Of a stretch of 64,000 bases of DNA, positions 24,995-34,581 are shown one piece after another. The DNA comes from Deferribacteraceae bacterium V6Fe1. GTDB taxonomy: Bacteria > Chrysiogenota > Deferribacteres > Deferribacterales > Deferrivibrionaceae. Numbering within the stretch: the first letter of the stretch is position 1; each line of letters starts with the position of its first letter. The notes beneath the pieces are model-generated. The model saw only the letters and a list, made by a program, of their open reading frames with translations, was not told where the DNA came from and did not search any database. Both the position numbers and the translations under genes were made by a program. Location: NCBI GenBank assembly GCA_022813675.1, contig CP063375.1, positions 880,001 to 944,000 of the forward strand, written 5' to 3'.

Positions 24995-27900
24995 ATGAAC
25001 AAGAATAACCTTTTATTGCCTATATTATTATTGGTTAATATGTTGTTAATTACCAATATAATATATGCATATGATTATGAAGTGTTTGCAACTAATAATC
25101 TTTCGTGTGCTGGAGAAAGAACTAATGAAACCTTAAACTGCAATGCTGGTGAGTTTACAACTATTGTTGATATACTAACAAATGGAGACTCAACTACTTG
25201 TATAGAAGGTCAATCAACAACAATTGATATAATAGTGACACTAAAAGATAACAAGGCTAAAAGATATGATATTGGTTTTTTTGTGGGAGAAAACAATAAT
25301 GATCCTAGATTGCAAACGGGGAGCTGTTCTGTTGCCACATTTGATAGTAGTAAAAGTAATTCTGATTCTTGGATTGATATTGATGGTGACAGTTGTAGTG
25401 ATTTTGAAAAAAATGGTAACTCTACTGTAAAAGTAAGTAATGTTGTTGTAAGTTGCACAGATGGAAATAGTGATGGCACCTTAGATATTCCATATACAGT
25501 TACATATCAGCAAAATGATAAAAAAACCTGCAATGGTCCTAATAATGTTTCAAACGCTAAAAAATCTAAATGTAATTATGGCTCTGCATCAATTAACAAT
25601 ATTATTGTAATACCTAAGCCCATTGCCGATTATTACTTTGATGAGTGTAGTTGGGATAATGATTTGTCAACTTTTGAAGTAGAAGATAGTGGTTCAAACA
25701 GTTACGATGGAACATCTGTTAATGGTCCAATTACTGTGGATAATGACACCGCTGGTGGTAGTATTGGTAGGGTTGGTTATTTTGACGGGGTGGATGATTA
25801 TATAGAAATTCCTCAAGCAGCAGCTGATATACTTAAAGGTACAGCATCTCTAAGCTTTTGGATTAAAACATCACAAACAGGCAGTGACACTGACTGGAAA
25901 GCACCAGGTATTATAGGGACAGAAGTAGCAGGGAGTGTAGATGATATTTTTTGGGGTTGGATAGACGCAAGCGGTCACATAGGAGTATCTAAAGGGGACA
26001 ACTACAATAATTCAAAATCAACCAAACCTATTAACGATAATATTTGGCACCATGTAGTTTTAACAAGAGATGCCAATAATGGTAATATAAAAATATATAT
26101 TGATGGTGTTTTAGATAAATCTGGTCAAACAGATTCTGGTCTAATTGGAAATAGCTTTAAATATATTGGTAGCATTTATGATACTGCAGGTACACATACC
26201 TTTTTCCAAGGATATTTAGATGAAGTAAAAATCTACGATAAAATTCTTACAGATTCGCAAGTTCAAAGTATCTATAATAATGAAAAAGCCGGGAAAAATT
26301 GGGACGGGACAGATAGAGTGCCACCTTGTTGTTGTGTGCCCGAAAATGGTAATCTAATTGCCAATCCTAGCTTTGAGACATTATGTAATTCTAATATTAT
26401 TAAAACATTTAATAATATTGAAGGTGGCACTGTGCATCATAGAAAAAATGTTTGCGGTTGGAACGTGGCAAATAAGTCATATATAATAGAAACTTGGGAA
26501 AATACTACAAAAAAACCGGCAAGCGATGGAGTTGTATTTGCTGAAATTGATGGAAATGGCGGCGATGTGGATAGAATATGGCAAATTTTGCAAACCGAAC
26601 CTGGAAAACAATATACAATTGAATTTGATTACAAAAAAAGGGATAGTAGTCATAAGGATAATGTTACAGTCACTTGGAATGGGGAAGTGGTGCTATCTAT
26701 ACCAGATAGTATGTTTAGTGTTAGTGAATGGAAAACTGCCTCAATAACTGTTACCGGTACTGGTAGTGATAATTTTACAATAGGTGAGACGCAAGATGCT
26801 GACGATAGCTATGGTAGCTGGATAGACAATATAAGAGTAGTGGAAAGTAGTGGTTATAAATATCTTTTAATAGATAGTTCTCCAACAGCCCTGACATGCC
26901 AGCCTACCGATGTGAAAATAACAGCATGTGTAAATGATGATTGCAGTCAAAAGTATACAAATGGCGTTATTGATATAACTTTATCAGCAGATAGTGGAGC
27001 TGGTTGGCTAACTAATCCTGTTAGCATAAGTAATGGAGATAGTTTTATAACAACCGGATTAAAAAAAACTGAACCAGGCCAAACCACCTTATCAATTACC
27101 TCAGCTAATCCAACGCCAACAGATACCCCAATTTATAAATGCTCATGGGATCCAAATTGTGTAGTTACATTCTACGACTCAGGATTTATTTTCGATATTG
27201 CAGATACATATTCCTATAAACCTCAAGATGTGACAATTAAGGCTGTGCGCAAAGATGACCAGACACAAGCCTGTATACCTGCATTTCAAAATACAAGTCT
27301 TGATGTTAATTTTACATTTGATAATTTAAGTGCAAATCCAACAAATACTGCACCTGAAATAGACAATATTACACTTTCTAATAAAATAACACTTAATTTT
27401 GACAACAATGGAACAGCTACTTTTAATGTTATTTACAAAGAGGCTGGTAAATTAAGTTTTACAGCTACTTATGATAATGGGTCAGTTTATGCTGTTGGTT
27501 CTGATACAGCAGTTTTTAAGCCATTTGGCTACTATGTTTATACGTCTGATAATGACTCTCAAGCTGATAACGGTGCAAATAGCACAGTATTCAAAAAAGC
27601 AGGTGAAGAGTTTAAATTATCAGCAAAAGCGGTAGGTTGGCAAAGTGACACTGATACAGATTTATCAAATAATCCTGTAACAAAAAATTATTCAGAAAAA
27701 AATATTTCTGTAACTCATACTTTAGTAGAACCTTCAGGTGGTAATAATGGAACAATTGGTGTTACATCTCTTGATTTTACAGATGGTGAGGCATCTATTG
27801 ATAACCAAACCTTTAGTGAAGTTGGAATTATAACATTTACTGTTACTGACGATGATTATTTCGGTGCAGGCCCTATATCAGGCACAAGTGCAAATATTGG

Positions 27901-28789
27901 AAGGTTTATACCTTATAATTTTGTTATAGATAATATCAACAATGGGACACTTGCTAACCAGAGTGGAAATTTTAACTATGTAGGCCAAACTACAACATAT
28001 CAAGACGCTTTAAGGCCAACCTTTATAATTAGAGCAGTCAATAAAGATAATCAAACAACTACAAACTATAGAGGTGATTATTTTAAGCTGGATGCTAATG
28101 AAATCACTTTAAACTATCCTGCAACTGATAACCAAACAAAAGGGATAGATGGTAATTATCTACCTATTACATTTGATAAGGCATCATTAACTTTGGTTAA
28201 AGGTAATGGAACAGGTGAGGTAACTTTTGGTTATGATAATGTTACTTATGACAGAAATGTGAATACTCTCGTTAATCCTTTTACCCCTAACTTTAGTATT
28301 GAAATTACAAATGCTAATGATGGTGAGCTGTCTACTGATTTTGTAGATAAACGAGTAAATGTTACTGGCAGCACAATGTATTTTGGAAGGCTTAATATTC
28401 ATAATGCTTATGGAAGCGAGCTTGATAATGTTACGGCAGAGGTGGTTACTGAGTATTATGATGGTAGTAATTGGAAGATTATTGAAGACAACACCACAAG
28501 TGTTGAAATTGGACATTTTATTTTGGATAATTTTACTGATAACCTTAATAGTGGAGAAACAACAATAGTTGGTGTAAATAGCATTAGTAGAGGTGTTGGT
28601 GAGGTTACTTTGTCTGCACCTGGTGAAAATAACGAAGGGAGTGTCGATTTGAGCTTGGATATTTCCACAGCTCCATATTATAATTGGCTTAATGATATAT
28701 TTGACAATGAATCACGAGGCACAGTAACTTTTGGCATTTACAGAGGCAGAGACAGGATAATCGATTGGCAAGAGGTGCCGGCGAGATAA
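24995..28789 (+). CDS. mshQ: MshQ-like surface protein with LamG domain
   Basis: The 1264-residue exported protein has a signal peptide (about 1-25, LLLPILLLVNMLLITNIIYA). The N-terminal region is cysteine-containing. Residues about 205-425 form a LamG/concanavalin-like domain (YFDGVDDYIEIPQ, then YLDEVKIYDKILTDSQV). A second beta-sandwich (about 450-620, FDYKKRDSSHKDNVTVTWNG) follows. The C-terminal half has repeated Ig-like strands of the kind found in MSHA biogenesis protein MshQ (DUF6701). MshQ is a likely tip or surface adhesin of MSHA pili. Start ATG at 24995. It heads the pilus gene cluster, separated from the minor pilins by the MNT/HEPN pair. Confidence 0.75.
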   Translation: MNKNNLLLPILLLVNMLLITNIIYAYDYEVFATNNLSCAGERTNETLNCNAGEFTTIVDILTNGDSTTCIEGQSTTIDIIVTLKDNKAKRYDIGFFVGENNNDPRLQTGSCSVATFDSSKSNSDSWIDIDGDSCSDFEKNGNSTVKVSNVVVSCTDGNSDGTLDIPYTVTYQQNDKKTCNGPNNVSNAKKSKCNYGSASINNIIVIPKPIADYYFDECSWDNDLSTFEVEDSGSNSYDGTSVNGPITVDNDTAGGSIGRVGYFDGVDDYIEIPQAAADILKGTASLSFWIKTSQTGSDTDWKAPGIIGTEVAGSVDDIFWGWIDASGHIGVSKGDNYNNSKSTKPINDNIWHHVVLTRDANNGNIKIYIDGVLDKSGQTDSGLIGNSFKYIGSIYDTAGTHTFFQGYLDEVKIYDKILTDSQVQSIYNNEKAGKNWDGTDRVPPCCCVPENGNLIANPSFETLCNSNIIKTFNNIEGGTVHHRKNVCGWNVANKSYIIETWENTTKKPASDGVVFAEIDGNGGDVDRIWQILQTEPGKQYTIEFDYKKRDSSHKDNVTVTWNGEVVLSIPDSMFSVSEWKTASITVTGTGSDNFTIGETQDADDSYGSWIDNIRVVESSGYKYLLIDSSPTALTCQPTDVKITACVNDDCSQKYTNGVIDITLSADSGAGWLTNPVSISNGDSFITTGLKKTEPGQTTLSITSANPTPTDTPIYKCSWDPNCVVTFYDSGFIFDIADTYSYKPQDVTIKAVRKDDQTQACIPAFQNTSLDVNFTFDNLSANPTNTAPEIDNITLSNKITLNFDNNGTATFNVIYKEAGKLSFTATYDNGSVYAVGSDTAVFKPFGYYVYTSDNDSQADNGANSTVFKKAGEEFKLSAKAVGWQSDTDTDLSNNPVTKNYSEKNISVTHTLVEPSGGNNGTIGVTSLDFTDGEASIDNQTFSEVGIITFTVTDDDYFGAGPISGTSANIGRFIPYNFVIDNINNGTLANQSGNFNYVGQTTTYQDALRPTFIIRAVNKDNQTTTNYRGDYFKLDANEITLNYPATDNQTKGIDGNYLPITFDKASLTLVKGNGTGEVTFGYDNVTYDRNVNTLVNPFTPNFSIEITNANDGELSTDFVDKRVNVTGSTMYFGRLNIHNAYGSELDNVTAEVVTEYYDGSNWKIIEDNTTSVEIGHFILDNFTDNLNSGETTIVGVNSISRGVGEVTLSAPGENNEGSVDLSLDISTAPYYNWLNDIFDNESRGTVTFGIYRGRDRIIDWQEVPAR

Positions 28790-28821
28790 AATTTAGGTAA
28801 TGAGGTTATAAATATAGTTTA

Positions 28822-29142
28822 ATGTCTGATATTAGTGTGAGTAAAAAAAACAGTAAGAGAATTAATGCTATTATTTGCAATATTGTAGAAGAATTAACTA
28901 AATATTCTCCAAATAAAATTATCTTATTTGGCTCAAGAGCTGGTGATAGCTTTCGTGAAAATTCTGACATTGATATAGCTGTGGATTTAAAGCTCAGCTT
29001 TCGAGAAAAAAGAAAGTTAAAAGAAAAAATAGATAAATTAAGTGGCATATATAGTGTTGATATGGTATTTTTACCTGATATTGATGATAAATTTTATACT
29101 AAAATAATTGAGACGGGAAAAGTGCTTTATGAAAAAGAGTGA
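28822..29142 (+). CDS. MNT-domain nucleotidyltransferase (antitoxin of HEPN/MNT pair)
   Basis: A 106-residue minimal nucleotidyltransferase with the active site GSRAGDSFRENSDIDIAVD (about residues 37-55). The GSxAxG and SDID elements are complete. In HEPN/MNT modules this enzyme neutralises the HEPN toxin by AMPylation. It overlaps the following gene by 14 bp, the usual tight coupling. No strong ribosome site is seen before the ATG. Confidence 0.85.
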   Translation: MSDISVSKKNSKRINAIICNIVEELTKYSPNKIILFGSRAGDSFRENSDIDIAVDLKLSFREKRKLKEKIDKLSGIYSVDMVFLPDIDDKFYTKIIETGKVLYEKE

Positions 29143-29515
29143 TGTTCTGCTTAAAATCCAAAATTTTGAAAATGCATTAGAAAGGTTAACAGAATCAATA
29201 AAAATTGCACAAGGTGAACTTGAAAAAGATGGGGTAATACAGCGGTTTGAGTTTACCATTGAGCTATTATGGAAGGCACTGAAAGCTTTGCTTTCTTATG
29301 AGGGAATTGAATGTAACTCACCCAGAAATTGTATTAAAGAAGCTTTTAAAGCAGGTATTATTAGCGATAATGAAGTAATACTTGATATGATTGAGGATAG
29401 AAATTTAAGCTCTCACATATACAATCAAACAACAAGTGAAGAAATATTTCTAAGAATAAAAAGTACTTATGTTGATTATCTTAATAGCTTGAAGTTAAAA
29501 AATAAGTTAATTTAA
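29129..29515 (+). CDS. HEPN toxin / nucleotidyltransferase substrate-binding protein (HI0074-like)
   Basis: A 128-residue all-helical protein of the HI0074 (NTase substrate-binding) branch of the HEPN fold. The RX4H-type RNase motif is visible as RNLSSH at about residues 91-96. FEFTIELLWKALKALLSYEG is the characteristic helix. With the upstream MNT gene it forms a toxin-antitoxin pair. Start ATG at 29129, within the MNT gene. The pair interrupts the MSHA gene cluster. Confidence 0.85.
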   Translation: MKKSDVLLKIQNFENALERLTESIKIAQGELEKDGVIQRFEFTIELLWKALKALLSYEGIECNSPRNCIKEAFKAGIISDNEVILDMIEDRNLSSHIYNQTTSEEIFLRIKSTYVDYLNSLKLKNKLI

Positions 29516-29536
29516 TTATATATTTATGGAAAAACA

Positions 29537-29995
29537 ATGTTAGGTAGAAATATTAATAGCAAAAAAGGGTTCACACTCATAGAGCTAATTATCGTTATAA
29601 TTTTAGTTGGTATAATTAGTATATATATTGCACCAAAAATGACTACAAAGGGGTTTAAGGAAGAAGCTGAAGTAACAAGATTTAAGACACATCTAAGATT
29701 TATTCAGCACAAAGCTATGGTTAGCGGTGGGTTATACGGGATAGAAATAAGCGGGAATAGATATAAAATGTTGGACAATATTACAGTCAAGAGACTGCCT
29801 GATGCAGATAGAGATGAGGTTAATGTGTCTCAAAATCTAAATATGACAAACTCTGAAATCTCAGACAACAAATTATATTTTGATTATCTTGGTAGACCTA
29901 TTAAAAGTGATAAAAGTCTACTCAAATCAACGACAATATTTAATGTAAACGGGAAAGTGGTAAAGCTTGATCCTTATGCAGGGGGGATTTATTAA
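29537..29995 (+). CDS. mshC: Minor prepilin, MshC/GspH-like
   Basis: The prepilin has 152 residues with a leader ending SKKG, cleavage before FTLIE, and a hydrophobic helix (LIIVIILVGIISIYIA). The mature part resembles MshC/GspH minor pilins (FKTHLRFIQHKAMVSGG). It begins an uninterrupted pilus operon running to 37257. Its end overlaps the next prepilin gene. The exact subunit name follows gene order and is tentative. Confidence 0.7.
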   Translation: MLGRNINSKKGFTLIELIIVIILVGIISIYIAPKMTTKGFKEEAEVTRFKTHLRFIQHKAMVSGGLYGIEISGNRYKMLDNITVKRLPDADRDEVNVSQNLNMTNSEISDNKLYFDYLGRPIKSDKSLLKSTTIFNVNGKVVKLDPYAGGIY

Positions 29996-30494
29996 AAACA
30001 AAGGGTTTACTTTAATTGAAATTGTAATCTTTATTGTAGTTTTTTCATTAGGTGTTATGGGGATAATGGTGCTTTTTTACAAGACCCTTGGAAAAACATC
30101 TGACCCGCTTTTGAGGGTACAAGCCGTTCAAACTGCGCAAGCGGTAATGGAGATTGTTGCAGCTAAAAAATTTGACGAAAATACTCCAAATGGAGGTGGT
30201 AGTATAGGGTTAAATCAAATAACTATTGGCCCTAATGAAGCTCAAATAAAAAAATATGATGATATTGACGACTATGTGGACTCATGCGGTGTGGGAAAAA
30301 GCTATTCATCAACCGATTTAGATTTAAAAGGTGACTATAATATAACCATAACAGTTTCTTACGCACATGTTGTGGGTAATAGTGTGACAGAGGATTGCAA
30401 TAATAAAGATAATTATAAAATGATAACCGTTACAGTTGGTAAAGATAGCTTAAATGAAAACTATACATTAAAAAGGCTGAAGGGAAATTTTTAG
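29976..30494 (+). CDS. mshD: Minor prepilin, MshD/PilV-like
   Basis: About 172 residues. The leader KNKG precedes FTLIEIVIFIVVFSLGVMGIM, which has the PilV/MshD-like pattern. The start is uncertain. The ATG at 29976 has no clear ribosome site, while AGGGGGG (29979-29985) stands just before an in-frame ATT at 29990, giving IKNKGFTLIE. It overlaps the end of the preceding prepilin gene by 20 bp. Confidence 0.65.
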   Translation: MQGGFIKNKGFTLIEIVIFIVVFSLGVMGIMVLFYKTLGKTSDPLLRVQAVQTAQAVMEIVAAKKFDENTPNGGGSIGLNQITIGPNEAQIKKYDDIDDYVDSCGVGKSYSSTDLDLKGDYNITITVSYAHVVGNSVTEDCNNKDNYKMITVTVGKDSLNENYTLKRLKGNF

Positions 30495-30497
30495 TAA

Positions 30498-31319
30498 ATG
30501 AGATATTTGAATAATGAGGGAATGTTTGGAAAAAAGTTTAATTTTGTGAGTAGAATTTTGGACAATATAAAATACCATCGGCTTCATTTGTTTAAGTGTT
30601 CAGCTGAAAAAGGTTTTACCCTAATTGAAATTATTATTACAATATTGCTGTTAGGTATTGTTGTCAGCCTTGGAGTGGGGATAATATCATCAGTTTTTAC
30701 CGGATACTCTGATACTGTGACAAAAGATTATCTGTATAGTGAATCAAAGTTTATTATTGAGAGAATTGATAGGGAGCTTAGAAATACCATTCCTAATACA
30801 GTAAGGCTTCATAGCTCGGATACTGTTTTACAATTTGCATTGTTTTCTGATGCATCTTATTATGAGAGGTTGTCTGACAAAAAGAAGATTAAGTTAACTG
30901 AGTCAGGTTTTTTAAAGATGGGGGACAATATTTCTATATATAACACCAAAGATAATCAGTTTTATGATATGTCCAGAGTTTATCAAATCATTGATAATTC
31001 TACCAATAATGTAACGTTAGATAAAAAGGTTCAAAAATATTCTCCGTATAACAGATTCTTTGTGGTTGACACACCTGTTACAATATTTAAATCCGGGAAT
31101 TATATAAAAAGATGTTTTGGGTATACCATTGATAATAGTATTACAGGTGAAGATGTTGGCATCTGCAACATATTAGGCAGCTATGTTGATAGTGTTAAGT
31201 TTACTTATGACCCTGGAAACAGATGGCGTAATGCAGTTGTAAATATTGATTTGACATTAAAGAAAAACGATGTAAGCATTACACAAAAGCATCAGGTGAA
31301 TATTAGAAATGTGCCGTAG
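30498..31319 (+). CDS. mshO: Minor prepilin, MshO/PilW-like
   Basis: The protein has 273 residues with an unusually long leader of about 38 residues before the cleavage site EKG/FTLIEI, if the ATG at 30498 is used; an in-frame TTG near 30588 would give a normal short leader. The mature protein has the PilW/MshO-like pattern (IIERIDRELRNTIPNTVRL, FFVVDTPVTIF). It is the fourth pilin-like gene of the locus. Confidence 0.7.
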   Translation: MRYLNNEGMFGKKFNFVSRILDNIKYHRLHLFKCSAEKGFTLIEIIITILLLGIVVSLGVGIISSVFTGYSDTVTKDYLYSESKFIIERIDRELRNTIPNTVRLHSSDTVLQFALFSDASYYERLSDKKKIKLTESGFLKMGDNISIYNTKDNQFYDMSRVYQIIDNSTNNVTLDKKVQKYSPYNRFFVVDTPVTIFKSGNYIKRCFGYTIDNSITGEDVGICNILGSYVDSVKFTYDPGNRWRNAVVNIDLTLKKNDVSITQKHQVNIRNVP

Positions 31320-31671
31320 AAATAACAAAGGGATGTCAATAATTGTTGCAGTATTTATGCTGGTGGTATTTGGTTTTATCGGTATGGCACTTGTGGCAAT
31401 GTTAACAAATCAAAGCATAAGCTCCAGTGAAGAATTTTTATCAACTAAAGCACTTTTTTTGGCTGAAAGTGGGGTTGAAATAGCTATTGTGGATAATAAA
31501 AGCCCGGGGAGTTACGGCCCATATACTATAGGAAACGGAAATATTGACTTTATTGTGACTGATATTGGTGATATTTTAAATGATTCCGAGTATAAAGATA
31601 TTTACAAAGTTGAATCTACTGGCTATATAGGTGATGTAAAAAGAAAAGTTTTGGTTAAATACAAAAGATAA
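31309..31671 (+). CDS. mshP: MshP/PilX-like pilus protein
   Basis: A 120-residue membrane-anchored protein. The N-terminus NKGMSIIVAVFMLVVFGFIG resembles a prepilin helix without the FTLIE consensus, as in MshP and PilX. The segment STKALFLAESGVEIAI is typical of that family. It overlaps mshO by 11 bp and the mshM-like gene by 1 bp (TAATG). Confidence 0.7.
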   Translation: MCRRNNKGMSIIVAVFMLVVFGFIGMALVAMLTNQSISSSEEFLSTKALFLAESGVEIAIVDNKSPGSYGPYTIGNGNIDFIVTDIGDILNDSEYKDIYKVESTGYIGDVKRKVLVKYKR

Positions 31672-32906
31672 TGTTTGAAAAATTTTTTAATTTAAAAGAT
31701 GACCCTTTTAGGATAACACCTGACCCACAGTATTTTTATGCCTCTGACTCTCATGAGGATGCTATTAACTTACTCAAATTTGGTATAGAGCAAAAAAAAG
31801 GTTTTATAAGCCTTATAGGTGAAGTTGGCACTGGGAAGACGACTATTTGTAGAGTATTGCTGAATACCGTTGTCAACTGCGAGTCATCATTGATACTTAA
31901 CCCTCTTATGAGTCCTGAAGAGATTTTATTGCAAATTGTAGAGGATTTTGAAATACCTTACGAAAAAGGTGAGAATAGCGGTAAACTATATAATAGGTTG
32001 GCTGAGTTTCTAGTATCTAATTACAACAAAGGAAAAAATGCTATAATTATAGTTGATGAGGCACAAAACCTTTCTTTTGAAGCCTTTGAAATGATTAGGC
32101 AGATATCAAATATTGAAAAAGAGGATGCTAAGCTTGTTCAAATTATTCTTGTAGGGCAAAATGAGCTTGAAGAAAGATTAAGTGAGAATAAGTTAAGACA
32201 GTTAAATCAAAGGATTGCAATAAGGATTAGTCTTTCTAGTCTTACTTTGGAAGAGACCGAATTTTATATAGAGCACAGGCTTTCTAAGGCATCAATTTTT
32301 AGAAAACATATTTTTGCCAAATCGGCTATTAAAGAAATTTATAATATTACAAGAGGAAACCCAAGAGAGATAAACCAAATTTGTGAAAATTGTTTGGTTA
32401 TTGCGGCAAGTCTGGGGAAAAAACAGATTGATAAGGCTATAGTCAGAGAGGCTGCATCCATTTATAGAGGGAGTAATAAAAAGGCTCAATTTAACTATAA
32501 AAAAATTCTTGCACTTGTGATGTTGATAGCTGTTATATTTACAGGTTTTGTGCTTTCAGACGCTAAAAAGCTAATACAAAATTTTGTGGCAACAAAAAAA
32601 TTACAACAAAATGTTTCAACTCTTTCTCAAACTAACCAGGAAAATGAAATTGTAAAGAATGTCGATAATATGACAGAGGAGACTTTAGCTGGTGAGACTA
32701 TTAAAAAAGAGTGTGTCTTTACAAAGGTCTCAGTAAATCTTAGGGCAGAGCCGTTATTAATTGATAATGTAATAAAAAGATTGCCTGAAGGGTTAAAGTG
32801 TGATATTCTAAAGCAGAATGACGGATGGGTAAATGTTGACTGTGGGTTAAATGTGGGTTGGGTCGTAAAAAGTGATAAATATATTGATGTTGTTGATTGT
32901 GAGTAA
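31671..32906 (+). CDS. mshM: MshM/ExeA-like AAA+ ATPase with C-terminal SH3 domain
   Basis: The 411-residue protein has an N-terminal ExeA/GspA-type AAA+ ATPase (FNLKDDPFRITPDPQYFY; Walker A GEVGTGKTT at about 50-58; Walker B AIIIVDEAQN at about 124). There is a membrane helix at about 280-298. The periplasmic C-terminus (about 343-411) looks like a bacterial SH3 domain (SVNLRAEPLL, GWVNVDC). In GspA/ExeA the periplasmic part binds peptidoglycan and helps insert the secretin; the SH3 could do that here. Confidence 0.82.
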   Translation: MFEKFFNLKDDPFRITPDPQYFYASDSHEDAINLLKFGIEQKKGFISLIGEVGTGKTTICRVLLNTVVNCESSLILNPLMSPEEILLQIVEDFEIPYEKGENSGKLYNRLAEFLVSNYNKGKNAIIIVDEAQNLSFEAFEMIRQISNIEKEDAKLVQIILVGQNELEERLSENKLRQLNQRIAIRISLSSLTLEETEFYIEHRLSKASIFRKHIFAKSAIKEIYNITRGNPREINQICENCLVIAASLGKKQIDKAIVREAASIYRGSNKKAQFNYKKILALVMLIAVIFTGFVLSDAKKLIQNFVATKKLQQNVSTLSQTNQENEIVKNVDNMTEETLAGETIKKECVFTKVSVNLRAEPLLIDNVIKRLPEGLKCDILKQNDGWVNVDCGLNVGWVVKSDKYIDVVDCE

Positions 32907-32908
32907 GT

Positions 32909-33604
32909 ATGAGCAGACTTGCTAAGTATTTAAAAAGTGAAAAAGATGCAAGACAGGTCAAAGGTTATGGGCAGAAAGGTTTTTCAACTTTTGATATTGA
33001 CCCGTATTTGACAGTATTTTTTTTGCTAATTTTACTTGTTGGCGGGTTTTATTTTTATAAGATTAAAACTTCCGATTATTTTAAAGGAGCAGAATTCCCT
33101 TCTATTGGTGAATATGAGACTAAGTTTAGTGCAGTTGTCAAAGACTACAGTAAGTTTCAGATTGATTCTTCATATTATGATTTTATAAAGGCAATAAAGT
33201 ATAATAATAAGGTTGAAGCTTTAGATATTGCTAAAAAATATACTGATGACAGCCTACTTGGTATTTATGAAAGTATCTATGGCAATCCAGACAGGGCGAT
33301 AGCTATCCTTAAAAAAGAATATAAAAATAAACAAAATCCCGAATATTTACATCATTTATTGTATTCTTTTGGCAGAAAAGGTGATATCGGGAGTATGAAG
33401 GTTTACTTTGACAAAGCTGTTGAAATTAAGCCTGAGACTTATTTGGTGTATGCAACAAGTTTGGAAGAAAAAGGGTTTTTAAAAGATGCATATAAGGCAT
33501 ATATGGAAGCACTTAGTAAGACTGAGTCAAATGAAGTAAAAAATAAGCTTGTAGTAAAAACAAAGCTTTTGGAAAAATATCTTAAAAGTAGGGGTATGTT
33601 ATAA
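32909..33604 (+). CDS. mshN: MshN-like membrane protein with TPR repeats
   Basis: A 231-residue protein with one membrane helix (about 34-52, YLTVFFLLILLVGGFYFY) and a helical periplasmic region with TPR-like pairs (LGIYESIYGNPDRAIAIL, YLVYATSLEEKGFLKDAYKAYMEAL). The position after the mshM-like ATPase matches MshN in proteobacterial MSHA operons. Sequence similarity is too low to be sure. Confidence 0.6.
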   Translation: MSRLAKYLKSEKDARQVKGYGQKGFSTFDIDPYLTVFFLLILLVGGFYFYKIKTSDYFKGAEFPSIGEYETKFSAVVKDYSKFQIDSSYYDFIKAIKYNNKVEALDIAKKYTDDSLLGIYESIYGNPDRAIAILKKEYKNKQNPEYLHHLLYSFGRKGDIGSMKVYFDKAVEIKPETYLVYATSLEEKGFLKDAYKAYMEALSKTESNEVKNKLVVKTKLLEKYLKSRGML

Positions 33605-34581
33605 AAAGTATTAATGTCATTGCACTTTTAAATTCAAAGGTTGAGGCATACACTTTTGAGAAAAAAAGTGAAATTAAACTTGTTTCATTTTTTAGCACGG
33701 ATATTAGAGATATTGTAGAGATTAAAGCAGAAGATTTGGTTTTTTTGTTAAATATAGAGGATAAGTCCAAGTACACTATTTTAGTTGATTGCTCTTATGA
33801 AGTGCTAAAAAATATATTTGTCTTTCCGAAAAATACTCCTGACTTGAAGAATAGGCTATATGCAAATTTTAAAGAACGGTACAATATTTCTTTATCAGAT
33901 TATTATATAGATTTTTTATATAATGAAATCGAAGAAGAAATTGCGGCTTACGTGTGCGGTGCACCAAAAAAATATGTGGATGAGGTTGCCGGCTATCTGA
34001 CAGAGCATAAATTTAAATTGTTGGCTTTAGAATCAGACATCGATGCTCTTGGGAGGTCTTTGTATACGCCAAGCGAGACAGCACTTAAGATTCATGTAAT
34101 GAATGATGAAATACTTATTATGGTTACAAAAGGCAAAACGCTCTTGGCAGAAAGACTTGTAACGTTTGGCTATAAAAACATAATTGATAATTTTGCAAAA
34201 CTTGGTGGTATTGACTTTGAAAAGGCAAAGAATCTGTTTGAAACCAAAGGTTTTTTTGATGAGGACATAAATGACCCTGAATCGGTGAATATGAAAGATG
34301 CAATTATAGATTCTCTTGATTTGGCTGGGGTAGAGGTCCAAAAAACACTTGATATGTTTTATCGTAGTTTTAAAAATGAGAAGATTGATAAAATAATTGT
34401 TTCAGGAAAGTTTATAAATGTTAATAAGGTGAATGTTTATTTTACAAAACTGTTTAATGTTGAAACAGAAATAGTTAATATTTTGCAGCACATTTCTGTT
34501 GATGAGGATATGCAAGAGCTGTTGGTCGGCGCTACAGCACTTGAAATAGCTATTGGAGCAGCACTAAGGAGCAAGTTTTGA
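33601..34581 (+). CDS. mshI: MshI/PilM-like pilus assembly protein, non-canonical start
   Basis: An actin-like PilM-type protein. The frame is open from 33592 but contains no ATG, GTG or TTG until a TTG at 33736. The segment 33601-33735 reads as a good N-terminal strand pattern (KSINVIALLNSKVEAYTFEK), and TAGGGG (33589-33594) stands 6 bp before an ATA at 33601. I therefore place the start at ATA 33601 (326 residues). The rest includes VCGAPKKYVDEVAGYL and DKIIVSGKF. In MSHA/type IV systems it forms the cytoplasmic side of the alignment complex with the next two genes. Confidence 0.65.
   Translation: MKSINVIALLNSKVEAYTFEKKSEIKLVSFFSTDIRDIVEIKAEDLVFLLNIEDKSKYTILVDCSYEVLKNIFVFPKNTPDLKNRLYANFKERYNISLSDYYIDFLYNEIEEEIAAYVCGAPKKYVDEVAGYLTEHKFKLLALESDIDALGRSLYTPSETALKIHVMNDEILIMVTKGKTLLAERLVTFGYKNIIDNFAKLGGIDFEKAKNLFETKGFFDEDINDPESVNMKDAIIDSLDLAGVEVQKTLDMFYRSFKNEKIDKIIVSGKFINVNKVNVYFTKLFNVETEIVNILQHISVDEDMQELLVGATALEIAIGAALRSKF

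Noticed and set aside
28822-29515. HEPN and MNT genes as CRISPR ancillary effectors for the arrays
   Set aside because: They lack a CARF or other ring-nucleotide sensor domain, are 8 kb from the nearest array, and match ordinary HEPN/MNT toxin-antitoxin pairs.
31671-32906. The AAA+ ATPase as a transposition helper (TnsC/IstB-like)
   Set aside because: The ExeA-type start, membrane helix, SH3 domain and position in the pilus operon identify an MshM/GspA-type protein.
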